NCBI RefSeq assembly: GCF_048128805.1
Contig: NC_136006.1
Span: 5,284,001-5,348,000, forward strand
Direction: 5' to 3'
DNA: 64,000 bases
Source: Centroberyx gerrardi
Taxonomy: Eukaryota; Chordata; Actinopteri; Beryciformes; Berycidae
Program-made: the position numbers and the translations under genes
Shown here: positions 34,642 through 47,372 of the stretch, piece by piece
Position numbering within the stretch: position 1 is the first letter of the stretch
How the letters are laid out: each line of letters begins with the position of its first letter
The notes under the pieces: generated by a model
The model's input: only the letters and a program-made list of their open reading frames with translations
Databases searched by the model: none
Told to the model about the DNA's origin: nothing

Positions 34642-37414
34642 ATGGGTGATTCGTTTATCATAGCGATAGACTTTGGTACTGCATACAGTGGATATGCCTT
34701 CAGTGTGTCACCCAGACAGGCACAAATCCAACCCACTGTGCCATCCTGGGGAAAAGAGCATGGATTTGAAACCTTGAAGACTCCTACCTGCATTCTTTTT
34801 AATGAAGATGAAGAATTCCTCAAGTTTGGTTATGATGCCAAAATGGCATACACTAAAATGGGTAGCGAAGAAGCAAAGAAAAACTACCTCTTTGAAAACT
34901 TCAAGATGTCACTCTATGGAAAAGTGAGTAAAGAGTGGTCTGTAAATCTAAATGTACAGTAGTTTTGAATGCCTCATGAATAAAGGCAGGATATCAGTTT
35001 TCCTATAATGTAGATTAGATTACAAAATATGTCTTGTTGTTACCCACACATAAGAGCTACCTACAAATGATTTTCATTCCAAGATGTTATTGTAAAGCTG
35101 TATTGTACAGTTTCAGGAGAGAAAAAAGATAAGTCTTACCTTTAGTACCAAGTCAAAAGGAAGAAGAGAATTGAATCAGAGTTGAGTGTTGGTTGAAGCT
35201 GGAAAGTAGCTCTTTCACTTCGGTTGTTCTACCCTCACATCATGTTTATAACATTGATTGAATCTCAGTGTCTCACTTAGTGTACTATTGCCATATATTG
35301 CAGTGTAATTCAGTGCTAAAGATGGGTTATAGACTATTTTGTCTTCAGACCTTCCAAGTTTGACTCCTTTCCATCACCACACAGTAATTTGGTGGCAAAC
35401 CATGGCACAGTGGTAGAGGGGAAATGCACGCAACAACATGAGAACAGAGAAGCATCTTCCATGTTTACTCCTGATTCAGTCTGACTCAAATGGTTATGTT
35501 TTGTATGATGATCTTAATAATAATAAAAAAGGGTTCTAATAATATTTGAACTAACATCTTGTCAATCATCACCAGCAACTCAACAGGGATGTAATGATTG
35601 CAGCCACAAATGGCAAGTCGATGAGTGCCTTGAAGGTAATCACAGAAACCCTGCGCTACCTGAAGGAACATGCACTGAAAACCATCAGTGACAACACAGG
35701 GAAGAAGTTCATCGCCTCTGATTTCACCTGGGTGCTGACTGTGCCTGCTATCTGGGATCCTTCTGCAAAGCAGTTCATGAGAGAAGCTGCAACTGAGGTA
35801 AGTGCATTTGTTAAATTCTGAAATGATTGGCAAAATATACAATACGTATTTTCTTTTTCATATTAACAAGAATGTGTGACTTATTTTATTTCTAGGCTGG
35901 TATTGTGACTGAACACAAAGCAGACAGGTTGGTAATAGCTCTGGAACCCGAGGCAGCCTCAGTCTGGTGTAAGAAGCTCCCATCTGATGGTTTCATAGCA
36001 GAGACCGTTGGCCAAAACACACTAGAGCAAGCTCCTGGAACACAATACATTGTTGTCGATTGTGGAGGTATGTGGTGCTGTTAGTAAATATACAAACCTT
36101 TTTTCTTTTCCAGACATAAGCTTTAAAATCTGGTGGCATTTCCACAGGAAACAGCATACACAACAATGCACATTTGCCATTTTCCATTTCAAATTTGACT
36201 TGACTGCAAAATATTTATTGTTAAGCATAGCTTTTACTTATTGCCTCAGGTAATAGTGTCCAGATTTGTAAGAACTTATCATTAGCTCAAATGCTGTAGT
36301 TGCTCAGCAGTTTTAATTGCAGCCTTTTTTTCTTATAGGTGGAACTATTGACATAACTGTACATGAAGTGCTGGATGGAGGAGCCCTGAAGGAGCTGTAC
36401 AAGGCCTCTGGTAATGACCTGGGGGGGCAAAATGTTGACAAAAAGTTCAAAAGTTTCCTCAAAGAAATATTCTCTGATGACCTCTGGGATGAGTATGAAA
36501 GAAGTTATTCCAGCGAGTTTCAGAAGATGATGTACAGCTTCTCGGTTCTTAAATGTGTGGAAGAGGATGTGGAGATTTCCTGCCCGTTTAACTTAGCAGC
36601 ATTAGCTCAGAAAAGACAAAAAATAGAAATGTTCTTCCAGACAGTGCAAGGTGCATCCTGGGATGACGGGGCAATCATAATCTCAAAAGAGAAAATGAAG
36701 TCTTTCTTTGATGAGAGTCTTAGCGGGATCACTAAGAATCTCAGAGAAATCTTGAAGAAAGATTTAAGAATTGAATACATTCTGTTAGTGGGGGGCTATG
36801 CCTCAAGTGTGACTCTGCGCAAACACATTCACAAGCAGTTTGGCAATCAGTGTAAAGTGTTGCGCCCTTTTAAGGCCCAAGAAGCAATCATGAAGGGAGC
36901 TGTCATGTTTGGAAGACATCCAGAGGTTGTGGCATCACGAGAAAGTCCCTTTACTTATGGGGTTGGTATGTGTGAGAGGTTTGACGAGTCCAGGCATAAG
37001 GCAGAAAACAAATTCTCAAACAAAGAGGGTGACTGGTGTCGTGATGTTTTCAAGAAACTGGTGGAAATTGATCAAAATGTGGGTTGGAATGAAACCAAAG
37101 AGCACATCTTCACTCCAATAGAAGCAGATCAGACAGTGGTAAAGTTTCCTTTTTATCGCACAGAGAGAAAAGATCCTAAGTATGTGGATGAATGGGGAAT
37201 TGACCCAGTTGGTTCATTTTCAGTTAACACGCCTGACACTAAACGTGGCATGGATCGCAAGATCAAATTAGAAATCAAGTTTGGCTCCACAGAAATACAA
37301 GCCACAGCCACTGACATAGATTCCAACTCAACAGGATCTATCAAGATTGACTTCATGCACTCCAAAATGCAGCTGTTTCCTCTATTAGAACTTTGGGGCT
37401 CAACTTGTGCCTAG
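34642..37414 (+). CDS. HSPA12A/B-like Hsp70-fold ATPase, copy 2
   Basis: Exons 34642-34923, 35576-35797, 35896-36067, 36339-37414, all GT/AG and in phase, giving about 583 residues. Motifs as in copy 1: IAIDFGTAYSGYAF (phosphate 1), VVDCGG across the exon 3/4 border with GTIDITVHEV (phosphate 2), and ILLVGGYASSVTLRKHI (adenosine motif). The protein is open throughout. A deletion of about 30 bp after KIDFM removes the stop used in copy 1, so the frame reads on for 18 more residues (HSKMQLFPLLELWGSTCA) into former 3' UTR. The function is inferred from family: ATP binding, with no classical peptide-binding domain. Head-to-head with the coiled-coil gene. Confidence 0.9.
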
Positions 37415-38403
37415 GTTATTCTATAGCAGGCAGATGCAGATGACAGGCAAAAGCCTAATCTTACAAAAATGTTGGATGGTTTGGCATTGGCTAAAGTGGA
37501 AGATGTATGATTTCCACTTTCTTTCATATTATAATTTTATATTTTAAAAGGTTGTTTGTTTTTCATGTCTGTCAATAGGTTTTTTATTTTTTCTCAAAAC
37601 GGCTGACACATGCTACAGTGAAACATTCACAAAGTGTTTTACACTTTGATGTTACAGAACAACACTACATATTTTGCACACATTGGCCCCCTTTACACTT
37701 GGCATTAACATGTGTCTCATCAGCTACATGGACGAGACTTGTTAGCAAAACAAATTCATTGCTGATTTTGTTATTTTCACAGGATTTGTTGACAGTAAGA
37801 AATGCCTTAGAAAACACCAGCCTTATCCTTTAATGTGTTGACTACCAAAGCATTTGGTTTTTGCTCTATCCGATTAAAATTCAACAGGACGCATGTTAAT
37901 ACCAGGTGCAAAGGGGGTCATTGTAATCTTTTGCTTCACAACAAAACAGAGGGCAAAATATTGTCTCAACAAATGACAAAATTATATACTATACTGTCAA
38001 AATCATGCCCTGATGCATCTTTATCTGTGTTTTTATTTTTATCTGTGTTGTATAGCGGTCCATGACCAAATGTTATTTAACTTCCAGTTATAGCAATAAG
38101 ATTAACCTAACTAATAATTATGAGCACAGTAGTGCAGCATTAACATAAGCATCTATATATAAGTGTTGAATATGTGAAGTGTTTTTGTTCTTCATGTCCA
38201 TCATACAGTTTGGTGTGCTACTCCCTGATGAAGGCCACAGTATAGCCAAAATACTTTGATCATTTTTTATTAACTTTTGTTAATTTTAATATGTTGTTTT
38301 GAACTAGTCATTCAATAAAGGATTTCTCATTTTATGCTTTAAGACTGCCTTCGAACTCTCTTTTCATTGAAAGAAAAAACCCCAAACCAAAGAGCATCTT
38401 CTG
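37415..38403 (+). other. 3' region of HSPA12-like gene, unit 2
   Basis: Downstream sequence with AATAAA at 38315-38320. It includes a CCTGATGAAGGCCACAG word also present in unit 1. Similarity to unit 1 ends near 38403. No further gene is seen. Confidence 0.6.
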
Positions 38404-39334
38404 GTGACTTTTTATGGATGTAACAATGAAAATATAGAATGAAAACTGCATCTGCATCTTTTAAATTCTTGTGAATGAAAAAAATTCACAATTTAATTTG
38501 AACATAAAGTTATATATGTGACCGGGCCATGGGGACGGCTCAACTAGATCTTAGCTATAGGCCAAATAGGTTGACTACACGACCTTGGGACTTTCACCCA
38601 AAGAACTAGCTGGTTGAACTCACTTGTAACCAACAAAAGAGGGTTTCCACATACAGATTAACTGCAGAATTGAGGACAGAGACGTGAGTTTCACAATAAA
38701 ACATAGAATTTATTTTCAGTCTATATCAACCACAACTAAAAGTAGCAATACACAAGTTAATATCCTAGTTCTCTTAAAACAGTTATGATTATTTAAAATA
38801 ACTTTCACAGTTACCAAACAATTCAATTGAGACAATTGAGGGCTGCAGGCTGACTGCAGTGGGGGGGGGGGGGGGGGGGGGGGTATCCCTGGTATTAAAT
38901 GGTACTCTGGCTAACACCACTCGTCTTGTAACATATCGGCCTGTAAGTTGTATACATGTGTTTAGATTTCAGACTTTTTTTTTTATCGAATGTAACCTAT
39001 TTTTGCAGAGAGAACCATGGTTAAAGTCACTAATAGCAGCGTGTGGTCGTGGACAGATTGAGAGAAGTACACAGACATACCTATAGTGTTTCTATAATCA
39101 TTCAGTCATTTCTATAGTAACTCCTATAGTGTTTCTCCCCCAGACCGTGCTGCCGCTGTAAAATAAAATTCTCGGGGAAACTCTGGATAAACTGCAGCCC
39201 ATAGCCTCTGCTGTCTCCCTCCAGGAGTTGAAAGCTTCACCTGGTCACAGCAGCTTACCGGAAGTTGAGGAGAAGCTACAGGCAGAAATTTGCCCTTGTC
39301 ACATTCTGTTTCTCAATGCTTCTGCATTGAGAAA
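38404..39334. other. No gene seen; poly-G tract
   Basis: Non-coding. A run of 23 G lies at 38861-38883, and a CGGGCCATGGGG-containing stretch at 38520-38720 could be repeat-derived, but I cannot name it. The open frame across the G run is an artefact. Confidence 0.4.
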
Positions 39335-39525
39335 CCGATGCATTACAACTTCCTGTTGCCAGCTATGGCCTTCACTAAATCACTCCACAACCTTCCCAAA
39401 ATTTTAAATTGGTTACATTATGTATCTAGTGCTAGTAACCATTACAATTTTGTTGTTTTTGTTGGATTGGTTTGTCAATAAGTCGCAAAAAGCAACTTGC
39501 CACAGGAAGTTGTAATGCACCGGTT
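39335..39525. mobile_element. Short MITE-like inverted repeat
   Basis: Ends AACCGATGCATTACAACTTC and CAGGAAGTTGTAATGCACCGG are inverse over about 20 bp with a few changes, around 190 bp apart. Non-coding. Confidence 0.5.
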
Positions 39526-39969
39526 TAGCTGTTACCATGACAACGCGAAAAGGGCCTATTCCCAGCCCCCTCCTCCGAACTTCAGAACACGCCTGAAACC
39601 CTCTCAGAACTAAGCATAAACCAAGTTTAACTTACAGTAGCTGTTAATAGTTTAAGTCCTACTGTACCACATATAGTAATGTGGGATAAGAATAATCCAT
39701 TTCGGCTCACAATATGCCTGGTGGGGCGGCCTGCTATAGCTCACCATGCATGTATAGGCCTAGCAGTTCATAATTAAGAAATATTACACAAGAGTGTCCT
39801 TCACTGCCATTATTGCCATTACAGTGATACGGTCCGTTGACATCACTGAAATCTCAGTCTCATCCAAATCTTGTGTCCATTTGTACATGGTCATTCCACA
39901 GTAAACCAAACTGCTAGTAAGTAAACCAGTTCCTATATTGAAAATGTAAGGCTCCCTGGCAGACAAGTC

Positions 39970-40825
39970 CCGTATTTCCTCTAATAGTGGCCGGTAGTCA
40001 ATTAAAAGCCGGGTCTCCGATAATGGCCGGGGCCATGGTCGACACGAACAAATAAAGGCCGGCCTCGTATTTGAGGCCGGGGAAAAAAACAAAGGAAACA
40101 AGACTAGGTCAAAACCTAGTATATGGCTGGACCGTGTCCGTCTCCTCTCTCCGCCACTGTCCTCTCCACCGTGCCCACGGCCCGTACCTATCGGGGACAC
40201 CCGGTGACGCATCGGCGTCAGGAGGCAGGATCCCGGGAACACGGGAACAAATTGGCGCCCAGCTATTGGCACTGGCCAGAACAGTGCCACCGGGAAAGTC
40301 GAAGCTCGGCAGTAAGCCCTCGGCGCACCGAAACCTCCATGCCGCCGACAGAACAGAGGGCTGTCAGGTGGACTGAGCTCGCGCATCGAAATAAACGGCG
40401 ATATGATATAATTGTATAGATTCTACTTTAGCTTCAGCTTACATGCAAACAACGGTGGATAACGGTAAACTCCTGGTGCCTGTTATACATGTAACTGTAG
40501 TTTGTAGTAACATACAAGTGCCACAAGATGGCAGTATGCCACAAGATGGCTTGACCGGCGGAAGTCTCTGGAGCATGCCGTTGTCGATTACCCTAATTAT
40601 CATAATGCATTACAGTAACAAAAAAACGGCTACCTAACGTACCCCAACAGAAGCAGATCAGAAAACAAGGAGGCTTCGTACTAAAATATGAGCAAATATA
40701 CTTATCAAACAGAGGGAATTAGAAATAAAGGCCTGTCTCTCATATAAGCCTGCTTCCAATAAAGGCCTGGTACCCTCTGCAGTTGAGGTAAATAAAGGCC
40801 CCGGCCAATATTAGAGGAAATACGG
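39970..40825. mobile_element. TIR element, GC-rich, 0.86 kb
   Basis: Ends CCGTATTTCCTCTAATA and TATTAGAGGAAATACGG are perfect inverses. Subterminal AATAAAGGCCGG-type words occur at both ends. The middle is GC-rich, and the open frames there (e.g. 39784-40386 minus, 40071-40376 plus) look like chance frames in GC-rich DNA. No transposase and no clear target duplication. Confidence 0.65.
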
Positions 40826-41225
40826 TAACTACATCCAACTGTACATGACAAGTTATGTTGTTACCATGGTAATGTTTCTGGAATTATCATTTTCATTATG
40901 GCTCAAAATGATTAGGTTTACATATTGCTAACCATTATGCACTTACTTTATAAATACATTTGATTTCTATACCTGCATTGGATTCTGCGCCTACCTTCAC
41001 AAACCAAAATTTAGTAGGTTAGTGAAATCTTGGTAATTTTGGTCTGATTTAAATAGAAATTCTTGTATTCTGGTAATTAGAGTTAAAAATCAATTAATAC
41101 TGAAACTTTAACCACAGTGATTAGCTTTGACAGCCATTGTATCCTTTGGCAAAGCCAATAGGCACTACTAGAACATGGTAGGACACTGACTACTAATTCG
41201 ACAGTACAGATTGTTTAATACTTGC
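40826..41225. other. No gene seen
   Basis: AT-rich intergenic sequence. Nothing supportable. Confidence 0.4.
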
Positions 41226-43446
41226 ACATGCGTTTTTCTACATGAAGAATTTTTTTATACCATGTGACCCCTGCGGAGTCTCAAGTTTCATTATATGCCG
41301 ATGATTTATTACTGTACATTTCCAACCTTTCAACGTCCATTCCCAATATTATGTCCATTTTACAGAGTTTTGGCAAGGTATCAGGGTATAAAATCAACAT
41401 CTCCAAAAGTGTTTTATTTCGCATCAGTACTCGAGCCCAAAAACAAACATTTAGCTCTCTCCCGTTTAAAGTTTTAAGTCAGTTTCGGTACTTGGGGGTC
41501 ACTATCACCAAAACATTCTCTGATTTGTTCAAACAGAACTTTTTTGAACTTTTTAAACGTACAGAACAAGATTTTGTAAGGTGGTCAAATTTCCCCATTT
41601 CACTCGCTGGCCAAATTAATATAATTAAAATGAACACCCTTCCTAAGTTTTTATTCTTATTTCAATGTATCCCAATTTTTATCAATAACACTTTCTTTAA
41701 GAACCTAGATAAAATAATCTCTAATTTTATCTGGACTAAGAAGCCCCCCCGAATAAGGAAAGATTTTTTACAGAGACCCAAGTCAGAGGGCGGAATGGGA
41801 CTACCTTATTTCAAACTCTACTATTGGGCATGCAATCTACGCGCACTCTCCTTTTGGCTCCGATCAGATGCCTGCCTGGCTCTGCATTGAAAGAAAGTGT
41901 TGCTCCCCATCTTCTTTATCAGCTTTGCTCTTTTCGTCATTGCCCACCACATGCTCGTATTCTGCAAACAATCCATTAGTTTCACACTCACTTAAAATTT
42001 GGTCTTTAATAAGAAAACATTTTTGGGTGGCATTCTGGCTCTCTTCTGGCTCCTTTGGTTGCAAATCACTTATTTACTCCATCTCTCTCTGATGCAATGT
42101 TTCAAGTGTGGCACAGAAAAGGCATCCATTCATTCAAAGATCTTTTTATTGATGGCATATATATATATATATATACATATATTTTCATCATTTCAACAGT
42201 TACAAACTAAATTTGATCTGCCACATACACATTTCTTCAGGTACTTACAGTTATGCAACTTTGTCAAACAAAACACTACATCCTTCCCCAACATTCCACA
42301 TAGTTCACCAATTGAATCCATATTTTTGTTGAATCCTTTGATTAAAGGAGGCATTTCCATTATTTATAACACACTTTCATGTTTAGATTGTACCACCTCC
42401 TTAGATTATCTAAAAACAGCCTGGGTAAACAATCTAGGAGTAGCTATCACAGAAGAACTATGGACAGAAGCCCAGGCACTGGTACATTCCTCATCAGTCT
42501 GTGCTAGACATGGGCTCTTGCAGTTTAAAGTATTACACCGAATGCACTTATCAAAGAAAAAACTTTGCAAAATGTATCCGAATATAAATCCAGCATGCGA
42601 CCGATGCGGGCAGTCACCATCTTCACTAGCCCATATGTTCTGGCACTGCCCAAGAATAACAAAATATTGGCAAGACATTTTTCAATCACTATCAGACATC
42701 ATGGAAAGACCTGTTGATCCTGATCCACTGACGGCAGTCTTTGGAGTCAAAGGATCTGATCTCGTGCTAACCAGCTCTCAATATAACATGATAACATTTG
42801 TAACCCTTCTAGCACGCAGGCTGATATTATTAAACTGGAAGCAAAGACAGGCTCCAACCCACTCTGCCTTTATGAAAGATGTTATGCAGCACCTGCACTT
42901 GGAAAAATTAAATTCTCATTGAGAGGGTGTGAAGACAAATTCTACCAGATCTGGCAACCCTTTATAGACCATTTCAATAACAATGCGCTTACCCTTCCCA
43001 CAAACTAGCCTAGTTTAAACACGAGTCACAAAAGCACAATTGACCTATTCGACATCCAATTAAATTTTTCGCCACCTTTTTAAAAAAAATGTCTTTTCCT
43101 CTTTTACTTCCATTATTTCCTTTTTATTTTTTCTAATTAATCTTGTCTTAATACATTTTCGTGTTGTCTATATTTGAACTGAATTTGCAAAAAATTAAAG
43201 TGCAAATTGCAAATTATTTTGCAATACTCCTTTTTTCCTCATATGTGTACGATAACTCACCTGTGAAAATTGATTTGTTTTGTTTTATTTGTGTTCTCAT
43301 GTACAGTATATCTGTTTTTTCTTTCTTTCTTTCTTTTTTTATTTTTCATGTTTTCTCTATATCTGCATTGAAAATTATTTTTCCTATTTTCGACTGTATG
43401 TCTAACTTTGAAAACCCCAATAAAAAGAGTTGTAAAAAAAAAAAAG
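41226..43446 (+). pseudogene. L1-type LINE ORF2 fragment with poly(A) tail
   Basis: 5'-truncated L1 of fish type. Frame 41264-41890 begins in the RT palm (SLYADDLLLYI) and continues FGKVSGYKINISKSVLF, FRYLGVTITK, PISLAGQINIIKMN, and KPPRIRKDFLQRPKSEGGMGLP. Frames 41868-42092 and 41999-42922 complete the C-terminus, with a Cys/His finger CDRCGQSPSSLAHMFWHCP. Two frameshifts lie near 41880 and 42090. An (AT)n run is at 42159-42175. The 3' UTR ends AATAAAAAGAG then an A run near 43434-43446. Confidence 0.88.
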
Positions 43447-44009
43447 AACTACATAGCCCATCTACCTAATGTTACAAATCATGCTTCCGCTTATAATAGA
43501 CAAAAAATGGACGATTCACAATGGTATCAGTTTAAAATGTTTATTTTACAGCCATCAAAACTCACTCTAAGTTTAATTATTGGGACAAAGGGTGTCGTAA
43601 AATCCAGACTGTCCCAAAATTTGTTGAATAAAGCAAATACTTCAATGTGTTAAGCCATGCTTACTTCCATCGTAACATCTAAGTTACTGTCTTTGCTAGC
43701 AAAGTATGCTTACCTGAACCATACCTGGTACATGAAATGTATTACTTGTATAAACCTTTTTTGTTTTTGTTTCATTAGATTTATTAGTTATTTAGTTTTA
43801 CTCTCATGTTTGAAACCAAATAAAACTGCAGCTAAAACGGTTTAGTCTCTATAAATCAACTAAAGCCTTTTAGAGGATATTGGGTTATTAAAATCTTAAA
43901 ACGCTGCATCTTTTGAGAACCTGCCCAATTTTGAATGGTGCAGCATTATGAAAAATTGAAACGCAGAAACTATATCAAAACTGGAAATTGCCAAATCATT
44001 TATTCTTTT
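43447..44009. other. No gene seen
   Basis: AT-rich sequence between the L1 tail and the Gypsy integrase remnant. A T-run lies near 44008. Confidence 0.35.
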
Positions 44010-44465
44010 TTTTTTTTATATCTTCATGCAGCCACTTTTCCTTCAGGAGTTTTAAAGACTGTATGAACAAATACCAGGCCAGAAGGATTAAACCCTAATG
44101 ACTCCTGCACAACCTCCCGTACAGCAAACGGCATCAAATGAACGCCGTCATCCCAGTCCTTTTCAAATTCCAGACATTAAGTACGTAATATAGACTTTAA
44201 TGTCTGGTGAAGCGCTCAAGTGCACCCTGACTTTCGGGATGATACGCGCTTGAATGGCAATGCTTTATGTCTAGCTGCTTCATTACTTGAGCAAAGACGG
44301 GAGACATAGTTTGAACCTTGATCTGTTTGTATGACTTTAGGTAGGCCGAACAATGAGAAAAACTGCTTCCAGCGTCGTACGTGATGGCTGCCGTGTCGCA
44401 AGCTTCTGATCGATTGCTCGAGAAGTGAGTTGCACCTTCGTGTACAGTAGACAAACACTGCTGGA
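44010..44465 (-). pseudogene. Gypsy integrase core C-terminal part
   Basis: On the minus strand the frames 44458-44216 and 44454-44197 give FGLPKVIQTDQGSNYVSRLC and then VMKQLDIKHCHSSAYHPESQ, the middle Asp and the last Glu region of the integrase core. Past the frame end, MPFAVREVV-type and SLGFNP-type wording continues to about 44010. Two frameshifts break it. The first part of the core is separated by the Rex1 insertion. Confidence 0.82.
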
Positions 44466-44489
44466 CATTAGAACAAGAAGTTTTTCGAC

Positions 44490-45325
44490 TCTCTGTTCAG
44501 AGACGTAGCAGAATCTCCATTCATCACAGTCGCCATCCCAGCCAAGCGTGGGAGGCGAGAGAGGGAGAAGAGCCAGCGTACTGGTCGGACTGAGGGGTTA
44601 GCCCCCGCATACTAAGGACGTTCTATAGCAGCACCATCGAGAGTGTCCTGACAGGCTGTATCACCGCCTGGTATGGGAACTGCACTGCCCTGGATCGCAG
44701 AGCGCTACATAGGGTGATGCGGACGGCCCAGCACATCATCGGAGGTGAGCTTCCCTCCCTCCAGGACATATACGCCAGGCAGTGCCTAACCAAAGTTAAA
44801 CGGATTTTAAAGGACCCCAACCACCCCAGTCACAGGCTGTTCCACCTGCTACCATCAGGCAGATGGTACCGCAGCATCAAAAGCTGTTCAAATTTGATTT
44901 GAAATTCAAATCAACAGACTCATGGACAGTTTCCACTGCCAGACCATCAGGCTGTTGAACAACTGAGGAACCCATGCTCGGACTTTCACCACCCACTCCA
45001 TTTGTATACTCACCCAGTTCTTGTACTGCCATTTGTACTACCTCATATTCTCACTTTCTTTGCACATATGTATATTTATTATCCTTGTACACATGTATGT
45101 ACCTAGTACCTTTTTTCTGTTTTATTATTTTAATTTTATTTATTTTGTTTCTACTTATTTTACTATTTCATATTTTCTATTCTATTTTATTTCTATTTAT
45201 ATACAGTATATATTCTATTTTATATTCTATTACCTAAACTGAATTACATAAAAAGAATTTCACTTGCTTTTATACTCGCTGTAATTGTCATGTGACAATA
45301 AATCTTGAAACTTGAAACTTGTCAG
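44490..45325 (+). pseudogene. Rex1-type LINE 3' end
   Basis: Plus-strand frame near 44640-44900 reads ESVLTGCITAWYGNCTALDR, then MRTAQHIIGGELPSLQDIY, then LLPSGRWYRS. This is the C-terminus of Rex1 (CR1-group) LINEs of fish. The tail TGACAATAAATCTTGAAACTT ends at about 45325. It is inserted in the Gypsy integrase and strongly 5'-truncated. Confidence 0.8.
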
Positions 45326-45387
45326 AGCCTTAACTATAGCTGTATATAGCTATAGCTTATAGCTATAGCTTAATTTGCACAATGGAA

Positions 45388-45880
45388 TCACCTCTGGAAA
45401 CTGACATTACTGTCAACAAAAACTTTAGTTCGGGGAAGTGGACCCACAGAGTCAACTATGACATGCTCAAAAGGCTCACCAACTACTGGTATTGGATACA
45501 GAGGAGCAGGAGCAATAGTCTGGTTCGGTTTGCCCGCTACTTGACATGTGTGACAAAACTTGCAATGCTGCACTGCATCCCTCTTCAGCCCCGGCCAGAA
45601 GAAATGCCATAAAATACGATCATATGTTTTATTAACCCCTAAATGCCCAGCAAGAGAGTTGTCATGAGCAAGGCTGAGAATTTCATTCTGGTACCGACGT
45701 GAAACTACAATTTGATTAACAATGCTCCAGACATCTTAGCTTGATGCGTTCAATGGCGACCATTTCCGCATAAGCAAGTTATCCCTCAAAAAATACCCCC
45801 TTGACAAAGACTCCACTTCTCCCTCTGAGACTGCGCCATCAAACAAAGCCGACAAAGTTATATAATTTCTCTGTTCAGCA
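45388..45880 (-). pseudogene. Gypsy integrase zinc-binding N-terminus
   Basis: Minus-strand reading gives HDNSLAGHLGVNKTY-type sequence before CKFCHTCQVAGKPNQ, the HHCC zinc-binding module. IVDSVGPLPRTK, the start of the catalytic core with its first Asp, follows. It lies about 300 bp after the protease frame, with no RT between. A stop lies near 45740. Confidence 0.78.
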
Positions 45881-45881
45881 A

Positions 45882-46421
45882 TCAACTGGTCTCGAGACGT
45901 AAACAATTGCCCAGCCTCAACAACTCAATTTCACTAAACTGTGAATCAGAATCAGTCCCATCGGGTTCTGCAAGGAAACTCTCACTCAAGTCAGTTTCAT
46001 CATCCGATTGTTTTCGATTCTTAGTCATAGCACGAGTGACAGCACAGGATGCAAAAACTTTGGGATGCTGCCAAGTGAGTTCGTCAGGATACTGCATAAT
46101 CATCAGAACCGGCGTCACTTCAGGAGTGACCAACACTTTTCCCCCAGCCAAATCGTTACCCAAAATCAATGACACCCCTTTTATTGGGAAACTAGGATGT
46201 ATGCCCACAGCTACCTGACCCGAAACAAGGTCTGATTCAAGGGTGACAGTATGCAAGGGCACTCCTATATCCTCCATACCGAAACCCAGGACTGGAACGC
46301 TGGAACCAACAGAGGACTTATCCGAAAACGGCAACACATCCTCCAAAAATGACTGAGAAGCTGCAGTATCACACAAGATTGTCACAGGCACTTTCTTAGT
46401 CTCATCCCCCCATAGACACAA
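45882..46421 (-). pseudogene. Gypsy aspartic protease region
   Basis: 179-residue frame. The retropepsin active site is read as ILCDTAASQSFLED, with the Asp-Thr-Ala core seen. ILGNDLAGGKV further on is the second hydrophobic ILG element of the fold. A Ser/Asp-rich linker follows. The frame joins gag upstream with a small overlap (46402-46421). Confidence 0.8.
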
Positions 46422-47217
46422 AACCTTTCATGATGAAAGGAGCAAAATCCGTAAGCTCATCACATTCATTCAAAACAGGAATTTCAGGTGCCTTCTGTTT
46501 ATTTATCAAAGCTACTGGCTTCGCATTTTTCCTCTTTAGCACAGCACAGTTTGCAACAATATGACCCCTCTTTTTGCAATAAAAGCGCATTGGATTTTCT
46601 TTGGCTCCCCAAAGCTTTAACTTCACCCAGTCTTGGAATACTGCTACCATCAACTGTTACATCAACTGGTCCTCTGGTTTCCATTGAAACCAGAGGACCA
46701 ATCAACAAAAACAGCCTTATGAGTGAGAGCATACTCATCCGCAAGTACAGCGGCCTGAGAAACATCCGAGACCTTCTGTTCATTCAGGTATGTTGTCACT
46801 CCTTCCGGAAGACCGGAAGTTTCTAAAATCTTCCATTACCATCAACGCTGTGAACTGAGCAAAATCTTTCATGCCTTGAGACACATACCAGCGCTCAAAC
46901 AGAGCCTCCTTTTCACGAGCAAATTCGACATATGTTTGGTTTTCCTGCTTCCTGAAACGTCAGAACTTATGACGGTACACTTCAGGCACCAACTCATATG
47001 CCTTAAGCACGGCAGTTTTCACAAAATCATAGTTAAGACTGTTGTCCACCGACAATGAGGAATACACCTCCCGAGCCTTGCCGACTAGAGCACATTGTAA
47101 CAATGTCCACACATTCTTAGGCCACTTCAATGACGTAGCCACACGCTCAAACAATGTGAAATATTTGTCAACATCTCTCTCGCTAAACGGAGGAATCAAA
47201 CGAATGTCTTTGCTCAC
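46402..47217 (-). pseudogene. Gypsy gag capsid and zinc knuckle
   Basis: Frame 47217-46960 carries a capsid-like segment (DVDKYFTLFERVATSLKWP, LVGKAREVYSSL) resembling the SCAN-like fold of Gypsy gag. Frame 46653-46402 has the knuckle FYCKKRGHIVANC, in which the first Cys of CX2C is replaced by Arg. Frames are shifted between 46960 and 46650. Confidence 0.75.
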
Positions 47218-47372
47218 AACAAAAAAAAGTTCCAGTTCACGTAAATGGATTTCTGCTCTCTTGGTTTCCTCTTCAAGCCTTTTAATTTTGTGATCATTTA
47301 GAAACTTAAACTAACCCTAACCCTCTTGCCCTTTTAAGGCTATTTGCTGTAACTCAACCTCAAGCTCTTTAA

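Noticed and set aside
38859..39086. Open frame starting in a poly-G tract
   Set aside because: The glycine run is an artefact of homopolymeric G.
39784..40386. 200-residue open frame, minus strand
   Set aside because: It lies in a GC-rich TIR element with no recognisable domain and no splice context; probably a chance frame.
41226..43446. Possible host gene with CDRCGQSPSSLAHMFWHCP zinc finger
   Set aside because: The finger is the C-terminal part of L1 ORF2, and the region ends with a poly(A) tail.
45340..45375. TATAGCTATAGC palindromic stretch
   Set aside because: Short and simple-sequence; it lies just after a LINE tail and is likely slippage.
47310..47335. Telomere-like TAACCCTAACCC
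   Set aside because: Only two units; too short for a telomeric array.
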